DNA of 64,000 bases from Cellulosimicrobium cellulans (GCF_016921195.1 NZ_JAFGYF010000005.1:186001-250000), one strand, 5' to 3'; shown: positions 1 to 12,782, counted from the stretch's first letter. A program made the numbers and translations. Notes: a model not told the origin generated them from the sequence alone.

Positions 1-213
1 GCTCGCCCGCGCGACGGCGGCCCGGACCCGCGCCGTCGTGAGTCCTACGCGTGGCGGATGGAGGCCGAGGCCGTGCTGCAGCGGTTCCGCGAGGACGTGC
101 GCGCGGACCTGCGGCGCGCGGACGCCGCGAACGTGGTCTCGGAGCTCACGGTCGACACCCTGCGCACCGTGCTCGACAGCGCGCGCAAGGCCGTGCGAGC
201 GACCCTGCCCTGA
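1..213 (+). CDS. 3' end of an unidentified protein (partial)
   Basis: An open frame runs in from the left edge and stops at TGA 211-213, giving the last 70 residues. The sequence is charged and probably helical (Arg/Asp/Glu/Ala rich, with RMEAEAVLQRFREDVRADL). It shows no motif I can assign. The DUF4097 gene follows 65 bp later on the same strand with its own ribosome binding site, so the two may form one unit. A short helical regulator or antitoxin would fit such a context, but that is a guess and no function is assigned. Confidence 0.6.
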   Translation, partial: ARPRDGGPDPRRRESYAWRMEAEAVLQRFREDVRADLRRADAANVVSELTVDTLRTVLDSARKAVRATLP

Positions 214-278
214 CCGACCGTCACGAGAACCTCTCGACGAACGCACCCCGCACCAGAGAACCGAACGAGGAGAAGCGC

Positions 279-1082
279 ATGAGCACCGAGTCCTGGGTCA
301 TCAACGCCCCCCAGACCGTCGACGTCGCCGACGTCCGGCGCGTCGTCGTCCAGCTCACCGACGGGTCGGTCGACGTCGTCGCCGACCCCTCCCGCGAGGC
401 CGGGGCGCACCTCGACGTCAGCGAGGTGTCGGAGCGTCCGCTCCAGGTCAGCGCGCACGACGGCGAGCTACGCGTCGGCTACGACTTCGCCGGCGTCGAG
501 GGCATCGTCGAGCGGGCCAAGGGCCTGCGCGACAAGGACCGCGCCGTCGTGCGCCTCACGGTCCCCGCGCACGTGCCGGTCAAGGTGACGACCGCACGAG
601 CGAGCGCGAGCGTCCTCGGCACGCAGGCGGACCTGTCCGTGACGACCGCGACGGGCGCCGTCCGCGTGCAGGGCGTGTCGGGCACGGCGTCGATCAAGAC
701 GGCGACCGGCGCCGTGGACGTCGGCGAGCACGTCGGCGACGTCCACGTGAGCACCGCGTCCGGCGCGGTCACGCTCGGCGGGACGCTGGGCCGCGTGTCC
801 GTGAACACCGTGACGAGCGGCGTCGAGGTCGTCGCACGGGAGAGCACGCCTCTCGTCGACGCGCGCACGGTCTCGGGCGACGTGGCCGTGCGCCTCGGCG
901 CCGGCTCGCCGGTGAACCTCAAGGCCCGCAGCGTCACGGGCAAGGCCGTGCTCGACGGCGTCCGCCTGGACTCCGCCGCGCAGCGCACGACGTCCGTCGA
1001 CCACGTCGACCAGCCCGGCGCCCGCGGCGCGTACGTCTCGGCGAACACCGTGTCGGGCGACCTCACCGTCTCGCGCGGCTGA
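279..1082 (+). CDS. DUF4097-family beta-strand repeat protein (putative adhesin fold)
   Basis: A 267-residue protein. The ATG at 279 follows GAGGAG by six bases. An upstream in-frame extension exists but has no ribosome binding site and overlaps the previous gene. Residues ~110-260 are repeated short beta strands ([26 protein letters not shown]), the pattern of DUF4097 right-handed beta-helix proteins. There is no signal peptide or membrane segment. Actinobacterial members often sit near regulators or membrane proteins, and their role is unknown. Family assignment is good; function is unknown. Confidence 0.8.
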   Translation: MSTESWVINAPQTVDVADVRRVVVQLTDGSVDVVADPSREAGAHLDVSEVSERPLQVSAHDGELRVGYDFAGVEGIVERAKGLRDKDRAVVRLTVPAHVPVKVTTARASASVLGTQADLSVTTATGAVRVQGVSGTASIKTATGAVDVGEHVGDVHVSTASGAVTLGGTLGRVSVNTVTSGVEVVARESTPLVDARTVSGDVAVRLGAGSPVNLKARSVTGKAVLDGVRLDSAAQRTTSVDHVDQPGARGAYVSANTVSGDLTVSRG

Positions 1083-1092
1083 CGCCCGCGCG

Positions 1093-1141
1093 CGACGACG
1101 GCCCGTCACCCCGGGGTCTCCGGGGCGGCGGGCCGTCGTCG
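1093..1141. terminator. Convergent terminator hairpin
   Basis: Perfect 13-bp inverted repeat (arms 1093-1105 and 1129-1141) between the DUF4097 gene and the converging SGNH-like gene. Its position suggests it ends transcripts from both sides. Confidence 0.75.
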
Positions 1142-1152
1142 TGGGGGCGGGG

Positions 1153-1755
1153 TCACACCGTGTCGTCCGGCAGGCCCAGCCAGGCGTGCCAGCCCGTGTG
1201 CAGCACGAGCCACGCCATGAGCCCGTAGCCCGCCTGGCCGGGGAAGCCGTTGCCGCTCTGCGCGAGGTCCGCGAGCCACTGCTCGTGCGTCACGAGCGGG
1301 CTGAACGTGTCGACGTACGGCACGCGGCGCCGGTTCGCGACGTCCGAGAAGGCGTGCGAGAGCTCGGCGAGCCGCTCGGCGTCCTGCGCGTGCCCCGGCG
1401 GGGGGCCCACGACGAACGTCGGCAACCGGTGCGACTCCGCGACGTCGAGCACGTTGGCGAGGTTGAGGCGCGAGCGCGCGACCGAGAGCCCGGCGTCGAG
1501 GTCGTGGCGACCGAGGCCGATGACGAGGCGGTTGTCCACGTCCGGCTCGGGGGAGAACCGGCGCGCCGTCTCCGCCTCCCAGCGCTGGCTGAGCGCCGTC
1601 GTCGTCTCGCCGGGGATGGCGAGCGGGAACACGTACGCCGGCTGGGGGAAGCGTGTGCGCGCGACGACGCGTCCCGCCCACCCCAGGGCCTTCGCGTCGC
1701 CGACGCCGGCGCTCAGCTCGTCGCCGACGACGCAGATCCGTACCTCTCGACTCAC
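1153..1755 (-). CDS. SGNH/GDSL-hydrolase-like protein with a degenerate active site
   Basis: A 200-residue cytosolic protein with the overall layout of GDSL/SGNH hydrolases. The start is set at GTG 1755, five bases after GGAAG; in-frame starts up to 1797 are possible but lack proper spacing. Block I reads VVGDELSAGVGD, with Glu where the nucleophilic Ser of GDS(L) should be. Block III reads GLGRHDL, with His for the Asn of GxND. The C-terminal DxxH block reads GNGFPGQAGY, lacking both Asp and His. The fold is therefore recognisable while all catalytic positions differ. It may be a binding protein or a non-canonical enzyme. It converges on the DUF4097 gene. Confidence 0.7.
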   Translation of the reverse strand: MSREVRICVVGDELSAGVGDAKALGWAGRVVARTRFPQPAYVFPLAIPGETTTALSQRWEAETARRFSPEPDVDNRLVIGLGRHDLDAGLSVARSRLNLANVLDVAESHRLPTFVVGPPPGHAQDAERLAELSHAFSDVANRRRVPYVDTFSPLVTHEQWLADLAQSGNGFPGQAGYGLMAWLVLHTGWHAWLGLPDDTV

Positions 1756-1869
1756 CGCGTCTTCCACGGGCGCCATTCTCCCCGACGCGGGCGGCACGGG
1801 GCGAAACCGCCCTGCGGGGACGGCGTGTCCAGCCGGGCATTCCGGACGGACCGCCCACCGGGCGTCGGG

Positions 1870-2784
1870 TCAGAGCAGCGTCGCGCCCCAGGTGACCTCG
1901 TGGGAGGCGCCCGGCTCGAGCCGCACGAGGCGCTCGCCGGTGCGGAACGCGTCCGCGATGCAGCTCATGGGCTCCGCCGCGACCCCGGACCGGCGGAACG
2001 CGACGTCCCCGACGTGGTCTCCCGTGCAGACCTGCCAGGTGTCCATCGAACCGTCCATCCAGACGGCGGACGTGCGTCCGTCGGGAGCGGCGAGACGGAT
2101 CCACGACAGCCCGTCGGCGTCGCGCAGCACGTCGACGTAGGCGTCGTCCAGGTCGACGCCCGCGAGCAGGCGCGGCTCGCGGAGGTCGTAGCTCCCCGCG
2201 ACGGGCTCGGTGCCGGTGGGCAGGAGCCGCTCGTCGGTCGTGACGCGCGTCGCGGCGTCGAGGCGCAGCGTGCACTCGTCGAGGTCCGCGCCGTCGGCCG
2301 AGAGCCAGGGGTGGAAGCCGATGCCGTACGGGGCGGTCGCGGCGCCGACGTTCGTCGTGCGCACGTGGACGCGCAGCCCCGCGTCGTCGAGCGAGTAGGT
2401 CACGCGCGTGACGAGGTCGAACGGGTAGCCGGGCGACGGCGGCAGGTGCAGCTCGAGCGCCGCGTGCGACGTCTCGTGCTCGACGACGGCCCAGCGCTGC
2501 CAGCACGCGAGCCCGTGCAGCGCGGTGCCGCGCTCGGGCTCCGACACGGGCACCTGGTACGTCGTGCCGTCCACCTCGTAGGCGCCGTCGCGCAGACGGT
2601 TGGGCCAGGGGAGCAGGACCGCGCCGTTGAACGCGGGCGCGACCTCGTCCTCCGCGAACGGCGTGAAGACGGGTCGCCCGCCGACCGTGTACTCGCGCAC
2701 GGCCGCTCCGACCTCGGTGATCGTCACTGCGTGGTCTCCGTGGGAGATGCGGACCTGGGTTCCCGAGGGGGCATGGGTGTTCAC
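1870..2784 (-). CDS. Aldose 1-epimerase family protein
   Basis: About 304 residues, galactose-mutarotase fold. It should interconvert alpha and beta anomers of free sugars in the cytosol. Family signatures are LLPWPNRLRDG, ALHGLA (catalytic His region), GFHPWL (second His) and LEPGASHEVTW near the C terminus, where the catalytic Glu is expected. No Shine-Dalgarno is seen. A TACCGT hexamer at 2798-2793 lies eight bases before GTG 2784, suggesting a leaderless mRNA; GTG 2790 is an alternative start. It is divergent from the aldo/keto reductase gene, so both may serve sugar metabolism (inference). Confidence 0.85.
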   Translation of the reverse strand: MNTHAPSGTQVRISHGDHAVTITEVGAAVREYTVGGRPVFTPFAEDEVAPAFNGAVLLPWPNRLRDGAYEVDGTTYQVPVSEPERGTALHGLACWQRWAVVEHETSHAALELHLPPSPGYPFDLVTRVTYSLDDAGLRVHVRTTNVGAATAPYGIGFHPWLSADGADLDECTLRLDAATRVTTDERLLPTGTEPVAGSYDLREPRLLAGVDLDDAYVDVLRDADGLSWIRLAAPDGRTSAVWMDGSMDTWQVCTGDHVGDVAFRRSGVAAEPMSCIADAFRTGERLVRLEPGASHEVTWGATLL

Positions 2785-2892
2785 GCTCACATACGGTACT
2801 CGGCGTGCGAGCGTGCGCGATGCGCTCTCGCCAGTCAGACTCGGTGCCCGGGTGTGTCTCCCGGCGTACCCGACGCAGCACGAGGAGGAACG

Positions 2893-3888
2893 ATGGAACG
2901 ACAGGTGCTCGGGCGGACGGGACGGCTCGTCTCGGTCGTCGGACTGGGAACCTGGCAGCTCGGCGCCGACTGGGGCGACGTGAGCGAGGACGACGCGCGC
3001 GCCGTGCTCGACGCCTCCGCCGAGGCCGGCGTGACGTTCTTCGACACCGCGGACGTCTACGGCGACGGGCGCAGCGAGCAGATCATCGGCGGCTACCTCG
3101 CGGACAACCCGGGCCACGGGATCACCGTCGCGACGAAGATGGGCCGCCGCGAGGCGCAGGACGCGGACAACTACACGCTCGCGAAGTTCCGCGAGTGGAC
3201 CGACCGCTCGCGTCGCAACCTGCGGACCGACCGTCTCGACCTCGTGCAGCTCCACTGCCCCCCGACGGCGGTGTACTCGCGCGACGAGGTGTACGACGGC
3301 CTCGACACCCTGGTCGCCGAGGGAGCGATCGCGAGCTACGGCGTGAGCGTCGAGACGGTCGACGAGGCGCTCACGGCGATCGCGCGACCCGGCGTCGCGA
3401 CGGTGCAGATCATCCTCAACGCGTTCCGGCTCAAGCCGCTCGACGCCGTCCTGCCCGCGGCCTCGGAGGCCGGGGTCGGCATCATCGCGCGCGTGCCGCT
3501 CGCGTCCGGCCTGCTGTCCGGGAAGTACACCAGGGACACCACCTTCGCGGCCGACGACCACCGCACGTACAACCGCGACGGCAGCGCGTTCGACGTCGGT
3601 GAGACGTTCTCCGGCGTCGACTTCGAGACGGGCGTCCAGGCGGCGAGCGAGTTCTCCACGCTCGTGCAGGAGGTCGTCGGGCAGGATCTCACGCCCGCCC
3701 AGGTCGCGATCGCCTGGGTCTGGCAGCAGCCGGGCGTGTCCACCGTCATCCCTGGCGCGCGCAGCGTCGAGCAGGCGCGAGCCAACGCCGCGGCGGGCGG
3801 CGCAGAGGTGCTCGGACCGCTGTTCACCTCCGGTGTCCGGGAGATCTACGACCAGTACCTGCGCGCGAAGATCCACGACCGCTGGTAG
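2893..3888 (+). CDS. Aldo/keto reductase
   Basis: 331 residues; ATG 2893 sits behind AGGAGG. NAD(P)H-dependent (beta/alpha)8-barrel oxidoreductase. The tetrad is visible: Asp and Tyr in FFDTADVYGDGRSE, Lys in VATKMGRR, His in LVQLHCPP. The C-terminal part carries the cofactor-binding STVIPGARSVEQARAN region. The GLGTWQLG N terminus and overall sequence fit the general stress/voltage-channel-beta-like AKR group. Substrate cannot be told from sequence. The gene ends before a strong terminator shared with kgd. Confidence 0.9.
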   Translation: MERQVLGRTGRLVSVVGLGTWQLGADWGDVSEDDARAVLDASAEAGVTFFDTADVYGDGRSEQIIGGYLADNPGHGITVATKMGRREAQDADNYTLAKFREWTDRSRRNLRTDRLDLVQLHCPPTAVYSRDEVYDGLDTLVAEGAIASYGVSVETVDEALTAIARPGVATVQIILNAFRLKPLDAVLPAASEAGVGIIARVPLASGLLSGKYTRDTTFAADDHRTYNRDGSAFDVGETFSGVDFETGVQAASEFSTLVQEVVGQDLTPAQVAIAWVWQQPGVSTVIPGARSVEQARANAAAGGAEVLGPLFTSGVREIYDQYLRAKIHDRW

Positions 3889-3916
3889 GTCCGCGGCCCC
3901 CGGCCCCGCCGTGCAC

Positions 3917-3952
3917 GACGAAGGCCCCCTCCGAGCGGAGGGGGCCTTCGTC
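3917..3952. terminator. Bidirectional intrinsic terminator
   Basis: Perfect 16-bp stem (3917-3932 with 3937-3952) and a 4-base loop between the converging aldo/keto reductase and kgd genes. Confidence 0.85.
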
Positions 3953-3980
3953 CGTCAGGGCACGAGGGGGCCCGGGGGCG

Positions 3981-7814
<3,834 letters not shown>

Positions 7815-8163
7815 GCGAGGATCGCCCACTTTCACACACAGGTCGCTGTCGGTCACAGTCTGCGAGCAGACGCGTGACGGCACACCGGAGGCGCGACGCC
7901 CGACGTCGGCACAGACTCGTCCGGATCCCGGACCTCTCCAGCCTAGGCCCTCGACGGCGGCCCGGGGGGCTGCGCCGGGCGTTCGCGCGCGGCCTGTTCG
8001 CGGGTTCTTCACGCCGCGTCTGGGGCAGGCAAACGCGACCCCACGCGCACCTCGTCGGAGGGCAAGATCGCGGAATTCCAGGCCATCCTGAGGTATCCGC
8101 CGCCCGCGGTGTGACGGATCTCACGCACCGCCGGCGTCCGCTGCCCGCGTCGTCGGCGTGTGC
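7815..8163. other. Intergenic region upstream of kgd
   Basis: 349 bp between the histidine kinase stop and the kgd start. It should contain the kgd promoter and leader, but I see no convincing -35/-10 pair, operator or stable long hairpin. Open frames here have no support. Confidence 0.5.
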
Positions 8164-9375
8164 TCAGGGCGTCGTCGGCTCCTCCGGGCCGGCGGCGGGG
8201 CCGTCGTCGAGAGGGTCCGGCTCGACGGCCCGCGCGTGCGCCGGGAGCGTGACGCGCATCGTCGCGCCGCTGCGCGAGTCCGCGACCTCGATCCGCCCGC
8301 CGTGCAGGTCGATCGCCCACCGGACGATCGCCAGGCCGATGCCCGTCCCGCCCGTCGAGCCGCCCGTCGTCGTGTGCGTGCCCGTCGCGCTGGCCCGGGC
8401 GAAGCGCTCGAAGATGCGCTCGCGGTCCTCCTTCGCGATCCCCGGGCCCTCGTCCACGATCTCGAGCACGACGTCGTCGTCCACGGGGTACGCCTCGAGC
8501 CGGATCTCGCCCCCCTGGGGTGAGTGCCGGATCGCGTTCTGGAGGAGGTTCGTCACGACCTGGTGCAGGCGCTCGCGGTCCGCCTCGAGCACGAGGTCGG
8601 GCGGCGTGACGTCGACGACGTACCGCAGCTCCTTGCCTGCCTCCACCATCGACACCGCCTCGGCGTTCTCCTCGAGGAAGTCGCCCACGTCGATCTCGGT
8701 GATGTTGAGGGCGGCCGCGCCGGCCTCGATGCGCGACAGGTCCAGGAGGTAGGAGACGAGGCGCGTGAGGCGCTCCGTCTGCGCCAGGGCCATCTCCATG
8801 GTCGCGGGCGTCGGCTGCGTGACGCCGTCGACGACGTTCTCGAGCTGCGCCTGGAGCGCCGCGATCGGCGTCCGGAGCTCGTGCGACACGTTCGCGATGA
8901 GCTCGCGGCGCACCTGGTCGCTCGTCGCGAGGTCCTCCGCCATGACGTTGAACGCGACGGCGAGCTGACCCACCTCGTCACGGCTCGTCGCCCGCACGCG
9001 CCGCGTGTAGTCGCCGTCGGCCATGGCGCGCGCCGCCGCCGTCATCTCACGCAGCGGCGACGTCATCCCGCGCGCGAGGAGCTGGGTCAGCAGCAGCGAC
9101 AGGACGATCGCGAGCGGGAACGTGCGCGACGGCCCGAGCTGGTTCTGGAGCCCGATCCAGGTGATGAGGACCGCGAGCGTGACGGTCGCGGCCACGAGCA
9201 CGCCGAGCTTGATCTTCAGCGAGCGGAACGAGTCGAGCGGCCGGACGTCGGGCAGGTGCGGGCGGATCGTGTGCGCCCGGTGGGGGCCGTTCCGCGCCGG
9301 GGCGCTCGTCGCCCCGCCCGGGCCCCGGCCCGCACCGTCGGCCGGGTCGACAGGGGCAGCGGGGTGGGAGGTCAT
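8164..9375 (-). CDS. Two-component sensor histidine kinase
   Basis: 403 residues. A Pro/Ala-rich cytosolic N terminus (~1-50) precedes two membrane segments (~55-75 and ~86-104) separated by only about ten residues, so there is almost no external sensor domain. HAMP follows (~105-155), then HisKA with NVSHELRTP (phospho-acceptor His165), then HATPase with N box (LLQNAIRHS), G1 (DEGPGIAKEDRERIFERF) and G2 (GGTGIGLAIV). Its ATG overlaps the response regulator stop (ATGA), so the pair is translationally coupled. Signal is unknown; with so little periplasmic sequence, a membrane or intracellular cue is more likely (inference). Confidence 0.93.
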   Translation of the reverse strand: MTSHPAAPVDPADGAGRGPGGATSAPARNGPHRAHTIRPHLPDVRPLDSFRSLKIKLGVLVAATVTLAVLITWIGLQNQLGPSRTFPLAIVLSLLLTQLLARGMTSPLREMTAAARAMADGDYTRRVRATSRDEVGQLAVAFNVMAEDLATSDQVRRELIANVSHELRTPIAALQAQLENVVDGVTQPTPATMEMALAQTERLTRLVSYLLDLSRIEAGAAALNITEIDVGDFLEENAEAVSMVEAGKELRYVVDVTPPDLVLEADRERLHQVVTNLLQNAIRHSPQGGEIRLEAYPVDDDVVLEIVDEGPGIAKEDRERIFERFARASATGTHTTTGGSTGGTGIGLAIVRWAIDLHGGRIEVADSRSGATMRVTLPAHARAVEPDPLDDGPAAGPEEPTTP

Positions 9376-10175
9376 CCGGCGGGCGGCTCGAACGCGTAGC
9401 CGACGCCGTGCACCGTGCGGATGAGGTCGGCGCCGAGCTTGCGGCGCAGGGCCTTGATGTGCGAGTCGACGGTGCGCGTCCCGCTCGCGTCGGCCCAGTC
9501 CCACACCTCCGCGAGGAGGCGCTCGCGCGTGAGCACGGTCTTGGGCGAGCTCGCCAGCATGACGAGGAGCTCGAACTCGGTGGGCGTGAGGTGGACCTCC
9601 TCGCCCGCGCGGTAGACGCGGCGCTGGGCCTTGTCGATGGTCACGTCGCCGACCGTCATGGGAGGGTCGGTCGGGGCGGCGCTCGCGGCCTGCGTGGCGC
9701 GGTCGACGCGACGCAGCAGCGCCTTGATGCGCGCGACGAGCTCGCGCATCGAGAAGGGCTTCGTCATGTAGTCGTCCGCACCGACGCCGAGCCCGATGAG
9801 CATGTCGGTCTCGTCGTCGCGCGCGGTGAGCATGAGGATCGGCACGGGCTGCTCGGCCTGGATGCGCCGGGTCACCTCGAGGCCGTCGATGCCGGGGAGC
9901 ATGACGTCGAGCACGATGACGTCGGGGCGCAGCCTCGTGGCGGCGTCGACGCCGGACAGCCCGTCGCGCGCGACCTCGACGCGCCAGCCCTCCGCGCTCA
10001 GGCGCTGCGCGATCGCGGTCGCGATGGCCGGCTCGTCCTCGACGACGAGGACCGTGGCTGTCTGCTGCGGGGTGCCGCCGGCCAGGGGTGCCGTCGTGGG
10101 CACGGGCCCGCGGCCCGGGACGGGACCGGCGCCCGCGCCGGTCGGTGATGCGCTCGCTGCCCTCGGATCTGCCAT
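9372..10175 (-). CDS. OmpR/PhoB-family response regulator
   Basis: 267 residues. After a Gly/Pro/Ala-rich leader of about 40 residues comes a receiver domain (acidic pair in LVVEDE, phospho-acceptor Asp in VIVLDVMLPGIDG, Lys in MTKPF) and a winged-helix DNA-binding domain (HLTPTEFELLVMLA, TRTVDSHIKALRRKLG, IRTVHGVGYAF). It is the first gene of the pair with the kinase. The N-terminal extension ahead of the receiver is unusual in length; ATG 10175 is the only good start. Targets are unknown. Confidence 0.93.
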   Translation of the reverse strand: MADPRAASASPTGAGAGPVPGRGPVPTTAPLAGGTPQQTATVLVVEDEPAIATAIAQRLSAEGWRVEVARDGLSGVDAATRLRPDVIVLDVMLPGIDGLEVTRRIQAEQPVPILMLTARDDETDMLIGLGVGADDYMTKPFSMRELVARIKALLRRVDRATQAASAAPTDPPMTVGDVTIDKAQRRVYRAGEEVHLTPTEFELLVMLASSPKTVLTRERLLAEVWDWADASGTRTVDSHIKALRRKLGADLIRTVHGVGYAFEPPAG

Positions 10176-10325
10176 GGGATACAGCGTGGCACACGTCGGC
10201 CCAGGTCGGCCGGATTTCGCCGCCGCCCGGCACCCCGACGCCGCACGGCCGGGCGGTCCGGGGGGAGCGGGCGCTAGCATCGTCGGCACGATGAAGAGCA
10301 CCTCTCGATATCGGTGGAGCACCTC

Positions 10326-11702
10326 GTGGTAGGCGACTGGGTCATGGTCGCGCTCGGGGTGCTCCTCACCGCAGGCACCGCCGTCTTCGTGGCCAGCGAG
10401 TTCTCGCTGGTCACCCTCGACCCCGCGGTCCTCCCCGCCGGTGACGACCCCGACCAGGAGGGCGACAGACGCGGCTCCCCGCCGTCCGGCAAGAAGACGG
10501 GCGCCGACCGGCGAGACCGGAGCGTACGTGCCGGTCTCAAGCACCTGTCGACCGAGCTGTCCTCGGCGCAGGTGGGCATCACGCTCACGACGATCCTCCT
10601 CGGCTACACGGCCCAGCCCGCGCTGCTCTCGCTGTTCGGGGCGGGGCTCGCCGCGACGGCGCTCGGCCGTGCCGCGTCCGCCGTCCTCGCCGGCGTCCTG
10701 GCCCTCGTCGTGGTGAACTTCGTCTCGATGCTCTTCGGCGAGCTCATCCCGAAGAACTTCGCCCTGAGCGCCCCCTACGCGACGGCCCGGCAGGTCGTGC
10801 CGGTGCAGCGCCAGTTCACCAAGCTGTTCCGGCCCGTCATCGCCGTGCTCAACGGGTCGGCGAACGCGATCCTGCGGCGCGTCGGCGTCGAGCCGCGCGA
10901 GGAGCTGTCGGGCGCTCGCTCGGCGTCCGAGCTCGCCGCGCTCGTGCGCCGCTCCGCCCAGGAGGGCACGCTGGACGTGTCCGTCGCGACGCTCCTCACC
11001 AACTCCATCGAGCTGGACGAGCTGAGCGCCGTCGACGTCATGACCGACCGCATGCGGATGGTGGTGGTGGACCGGGACACGACAGCCGCGGACGTCGTCG
11101 ACGCCGCTCGGCGGACCGGCCACTCCCGGTTCCCCGTGATCGGCGAGGACCGGGACGACGTCGTCGGGCTGGTCCACCTGCGCCGTGCCGTCGCCGTCCC
11201 GTACGAGCGCCGCGACGAGGTGCCGGCGGCCGCGCTCATGGTCGAGGCGCCCCGGGTCCCCGAGACCGTCCGGCTCGGTCCGCTGCTCGTCGAGCTGCGC
11301 GGGTTCGGGCTGCAGATGGCGGTCGTCGTCGACGAGTACGGCGGCACCTCCGGCGTCGTGACGCTCGAGGACGTCGTCGAGGAGCTCGTGGGCGACGTCG
11401 CCGACGAGCACGACCCCCGCCGCTCCGGCGCCGCCCGGCGCGCGGACGGTTCCTGGTTGGTGCCGGGCGTCATGCGCCCCGACGAGCTCACCGAGGTGAC
11501 GGGCCTGCGCGTGCCCGAGGACGGTGCCTACGAGACGCTCGGCGGCCTGGTCATGGCGCGGCTCGGGCGCGTGCCCGTGCCGGGCGACGAGGTCGCCGCG
11601 GGCGACGCGCGGGACCGCGTCGTGCTGCGCGTGGAGGCCATGGAGGGCCGGCGGGTCGAGCGACTCTCGGTCCGGGCGACGCCGGTGGAGGTGGAGTCGT
11701 GA
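10326..11702 (+). CDS. CNNM/CorC (hemolysin-like) membrane protein, long form
   Basis: 458 residues from GTG 10326, which sits six bases after GGTGGAG. N-terminal DUF21/CNNM membrane domain with about four helices (LVVNFVSMLFGELIPKNFAL is the typical region), then a CBS pair (~220-350; VMTDRMRMVVVDRDTTAADV, VVDEYGGTSGVVTLEDVVEEL) and a C-terminal CorC_HlyC domain. Members are linked to Mg/Co or other divalent cation transport. A loop at ~45-65 is charged and poorly conserved. It overlaps the next gene by four bases. A TAGCAT -10-like hexamer lies at 10275-10280. Confidence 0.88.
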   Translation: MVGDWVMVALGVLLTAGTAVFVASEFSLVTLDPAVLPAGDDPDQEGDRRGSPPSGKKTGADRRDRSVRAGLKHLSTELSSAQVGITLTTILLGYTAQPALLSLFGAGLAATALGRAASAVLAGVLALVVVNFVSMLFGELIPKNFALSAPYATARQVVPVQRQFTKLFRPVIAVLNGSANAILRRVGVEPREELSGARSASELAALVRRSAQEGTLDVSVATLLTNSIELDELSAVDVMTDRMRMVVVDRDTTAADVVDAARRTGHSRFPVIGEDRDDVVGLVHLRRAVAVPYERRDEVPAAALMVEAPRVPETVRLGPLLVELRGFGLQMAVVVDEYGGTSGVVTLEDVVEELVGDVADEHDPRRSGAARRADGSWLVPGVMRPDELTEVTGLRVPEDGAYETLGGLVMARLGRVPVPGDEVAAGDARDRVVLRVEAMEGRRVERLSVRATPVEVES

Positions 11703-12742
11703 GCTCGACCACCGCGCTCCTCGTGGCCGTCCTCCTGCTCGCGGGCAACGCGTTCTTCGTCGGTGCCGAGTTCGCCGTCATCTCCGCGCGCCGCTCGGCG
11801 ATCGAGCCGCTCGCCGCGCAGGGGAACCGCCGGGCGCAGACCGTCCTGTGGGCGATGGAGAACGTGTCCCTCATGCTCGCGTGCGCCCAGCTCGGCGTGA
11901 CGGTCTGCTCCACGGGCCTCGGTGTCGTCGCGGAGCCTGCGCTCGCGCACCTCATCGAGGACCCGCTCCACGCCCTCGGCGTGAGCACGTCGCTCGCGCA
12001 CCCCGTCGCCTTCGTCGTCGCGCTCGCGATCGTCGTCTACCTCCACGTGGTGCTCGGCGAGATGGTCCCCAAGAATCTCGCCGTCGCGGGTCCCGAGACG
12101 GCGGTCATGTGGTTCGGTCCGCCGCTCGTGTGGATCGGGCGCGTGCTGCGGCCCGTCATCGTCGCGCTCAACTGGCTCGCGAACCACGCGGTGCGCGCGA
12201 CGGGCGTCGAGCCCAAGGACGAGGTCGCCTCCGCCTTCACCGCGGAGGAGGTCCAGTCGATCGTCGAGCACTCGCAGGCCGAGGGCGTCCTTCGGGACGA
12301 GCAGGGCCTGCTCTCGGGGGCGATCGAGTTCTCCGAGCGGACCGCGCAGGACGTCATGGTCCCGGTCGCCGACCTCGTGACCGTCACCGAGGGGTGCACG
12401 CCCGAGGAGGTCGAGCGTCTCGTCGCCAAGACCGGGTTCTCGCGGTTCGCCGTCGCCGACGCGTCGGGCGAGCTCGTGGGCTACCTCCACGTCAAGGACG
12501 TGCTCTACGCGGACGAGACGACGCGCTCGACGCCCGTCCCGTCCTGGCGCGTGCGCGCGCTCGCGACGGCCGCACCGGGCGACGAGGTCGAGGACGCGCT
12601 CCGGGCGATGCAGAGGTCGGGGGCGCACCTCGCGCGCGTCGACGGGCCCGAGGGCGGAGGCGCTCTCGGCGTCGTGTTCCTCGAGGACATCCTCGAGGAG
12701 CTCGTGGGGGAGGTGCGTGACGCCATGCAGCGTCGTCCGTGA
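11699..12742 (+). CDS. CNNM/CorC (hemolysin-like) membrane protein, short form
   Basis: 347 residues; GTG 11699 overlaps the previous stop (GTGA). Same DUF21 membrane domain (LHVVLGEMVPKNLAVAGPE) followed by a CBS pair (VMVPVADLVTVTEG... ALGVVFLEDILEELVGEV). It ends right after the CBS pair, so it lacks the CorC_HlyC domain of its partner. Tandem long/short pairs are common in actinobacteria and may form heteromers (inference). Likely role: divalent cation efflux or homeostasis at the membrane. Confidence 0.88.
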   Translation: MSSTTALLVAVLLLAGNAFFVGAEFAVISARRSAIEPLAAQGNRRAQTVLWAMENVSLMLACAQLGVTVCSTGLGVVAEPALAHLIEDPLHALGVSTSLAHPVAFVVALAIVVYLHVVLGEMVPKNLAVAGPETAVMWFGPPLVWIGRVLRPVIVALNWLANHAVRATGVEPKDEVASAFTAEEVQSIVEHSQAEGVLRDEQGLLSGAIEFSERTAQDVMVPVADLVTVTEGCTPEEVERLVAKTGFSRFAVADASGELVGYLHVKDVLYADETTRSTPVPSWRVRALATAAPGDEVEDALRAMQRSGAHLARVDGPEGGGALGVVFLEDILEELVGEVRDAMQRRP

Positions 12743-12782
12743 CGGGCCCGCGGGGGTCGGTTCCCGGTGCTGAGCAGGGGAC

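Noticed and set aside
1141-2881. Long open frames opposite real genes (for example across 1106-2881)
   Set aside because: They are Arg/Ala/Pro-rich antisense frames caused by high GC; the opposite or alternate frames carry recognisable conserved proteins.
7815-8012. N-terminal extension of Kgd up to 8012
   Set aside because: The extra residues are low-complexity Arg/Pro/Gly, unlike any Kgd N terminus; the conserved sequence begins just after GTG 7814.
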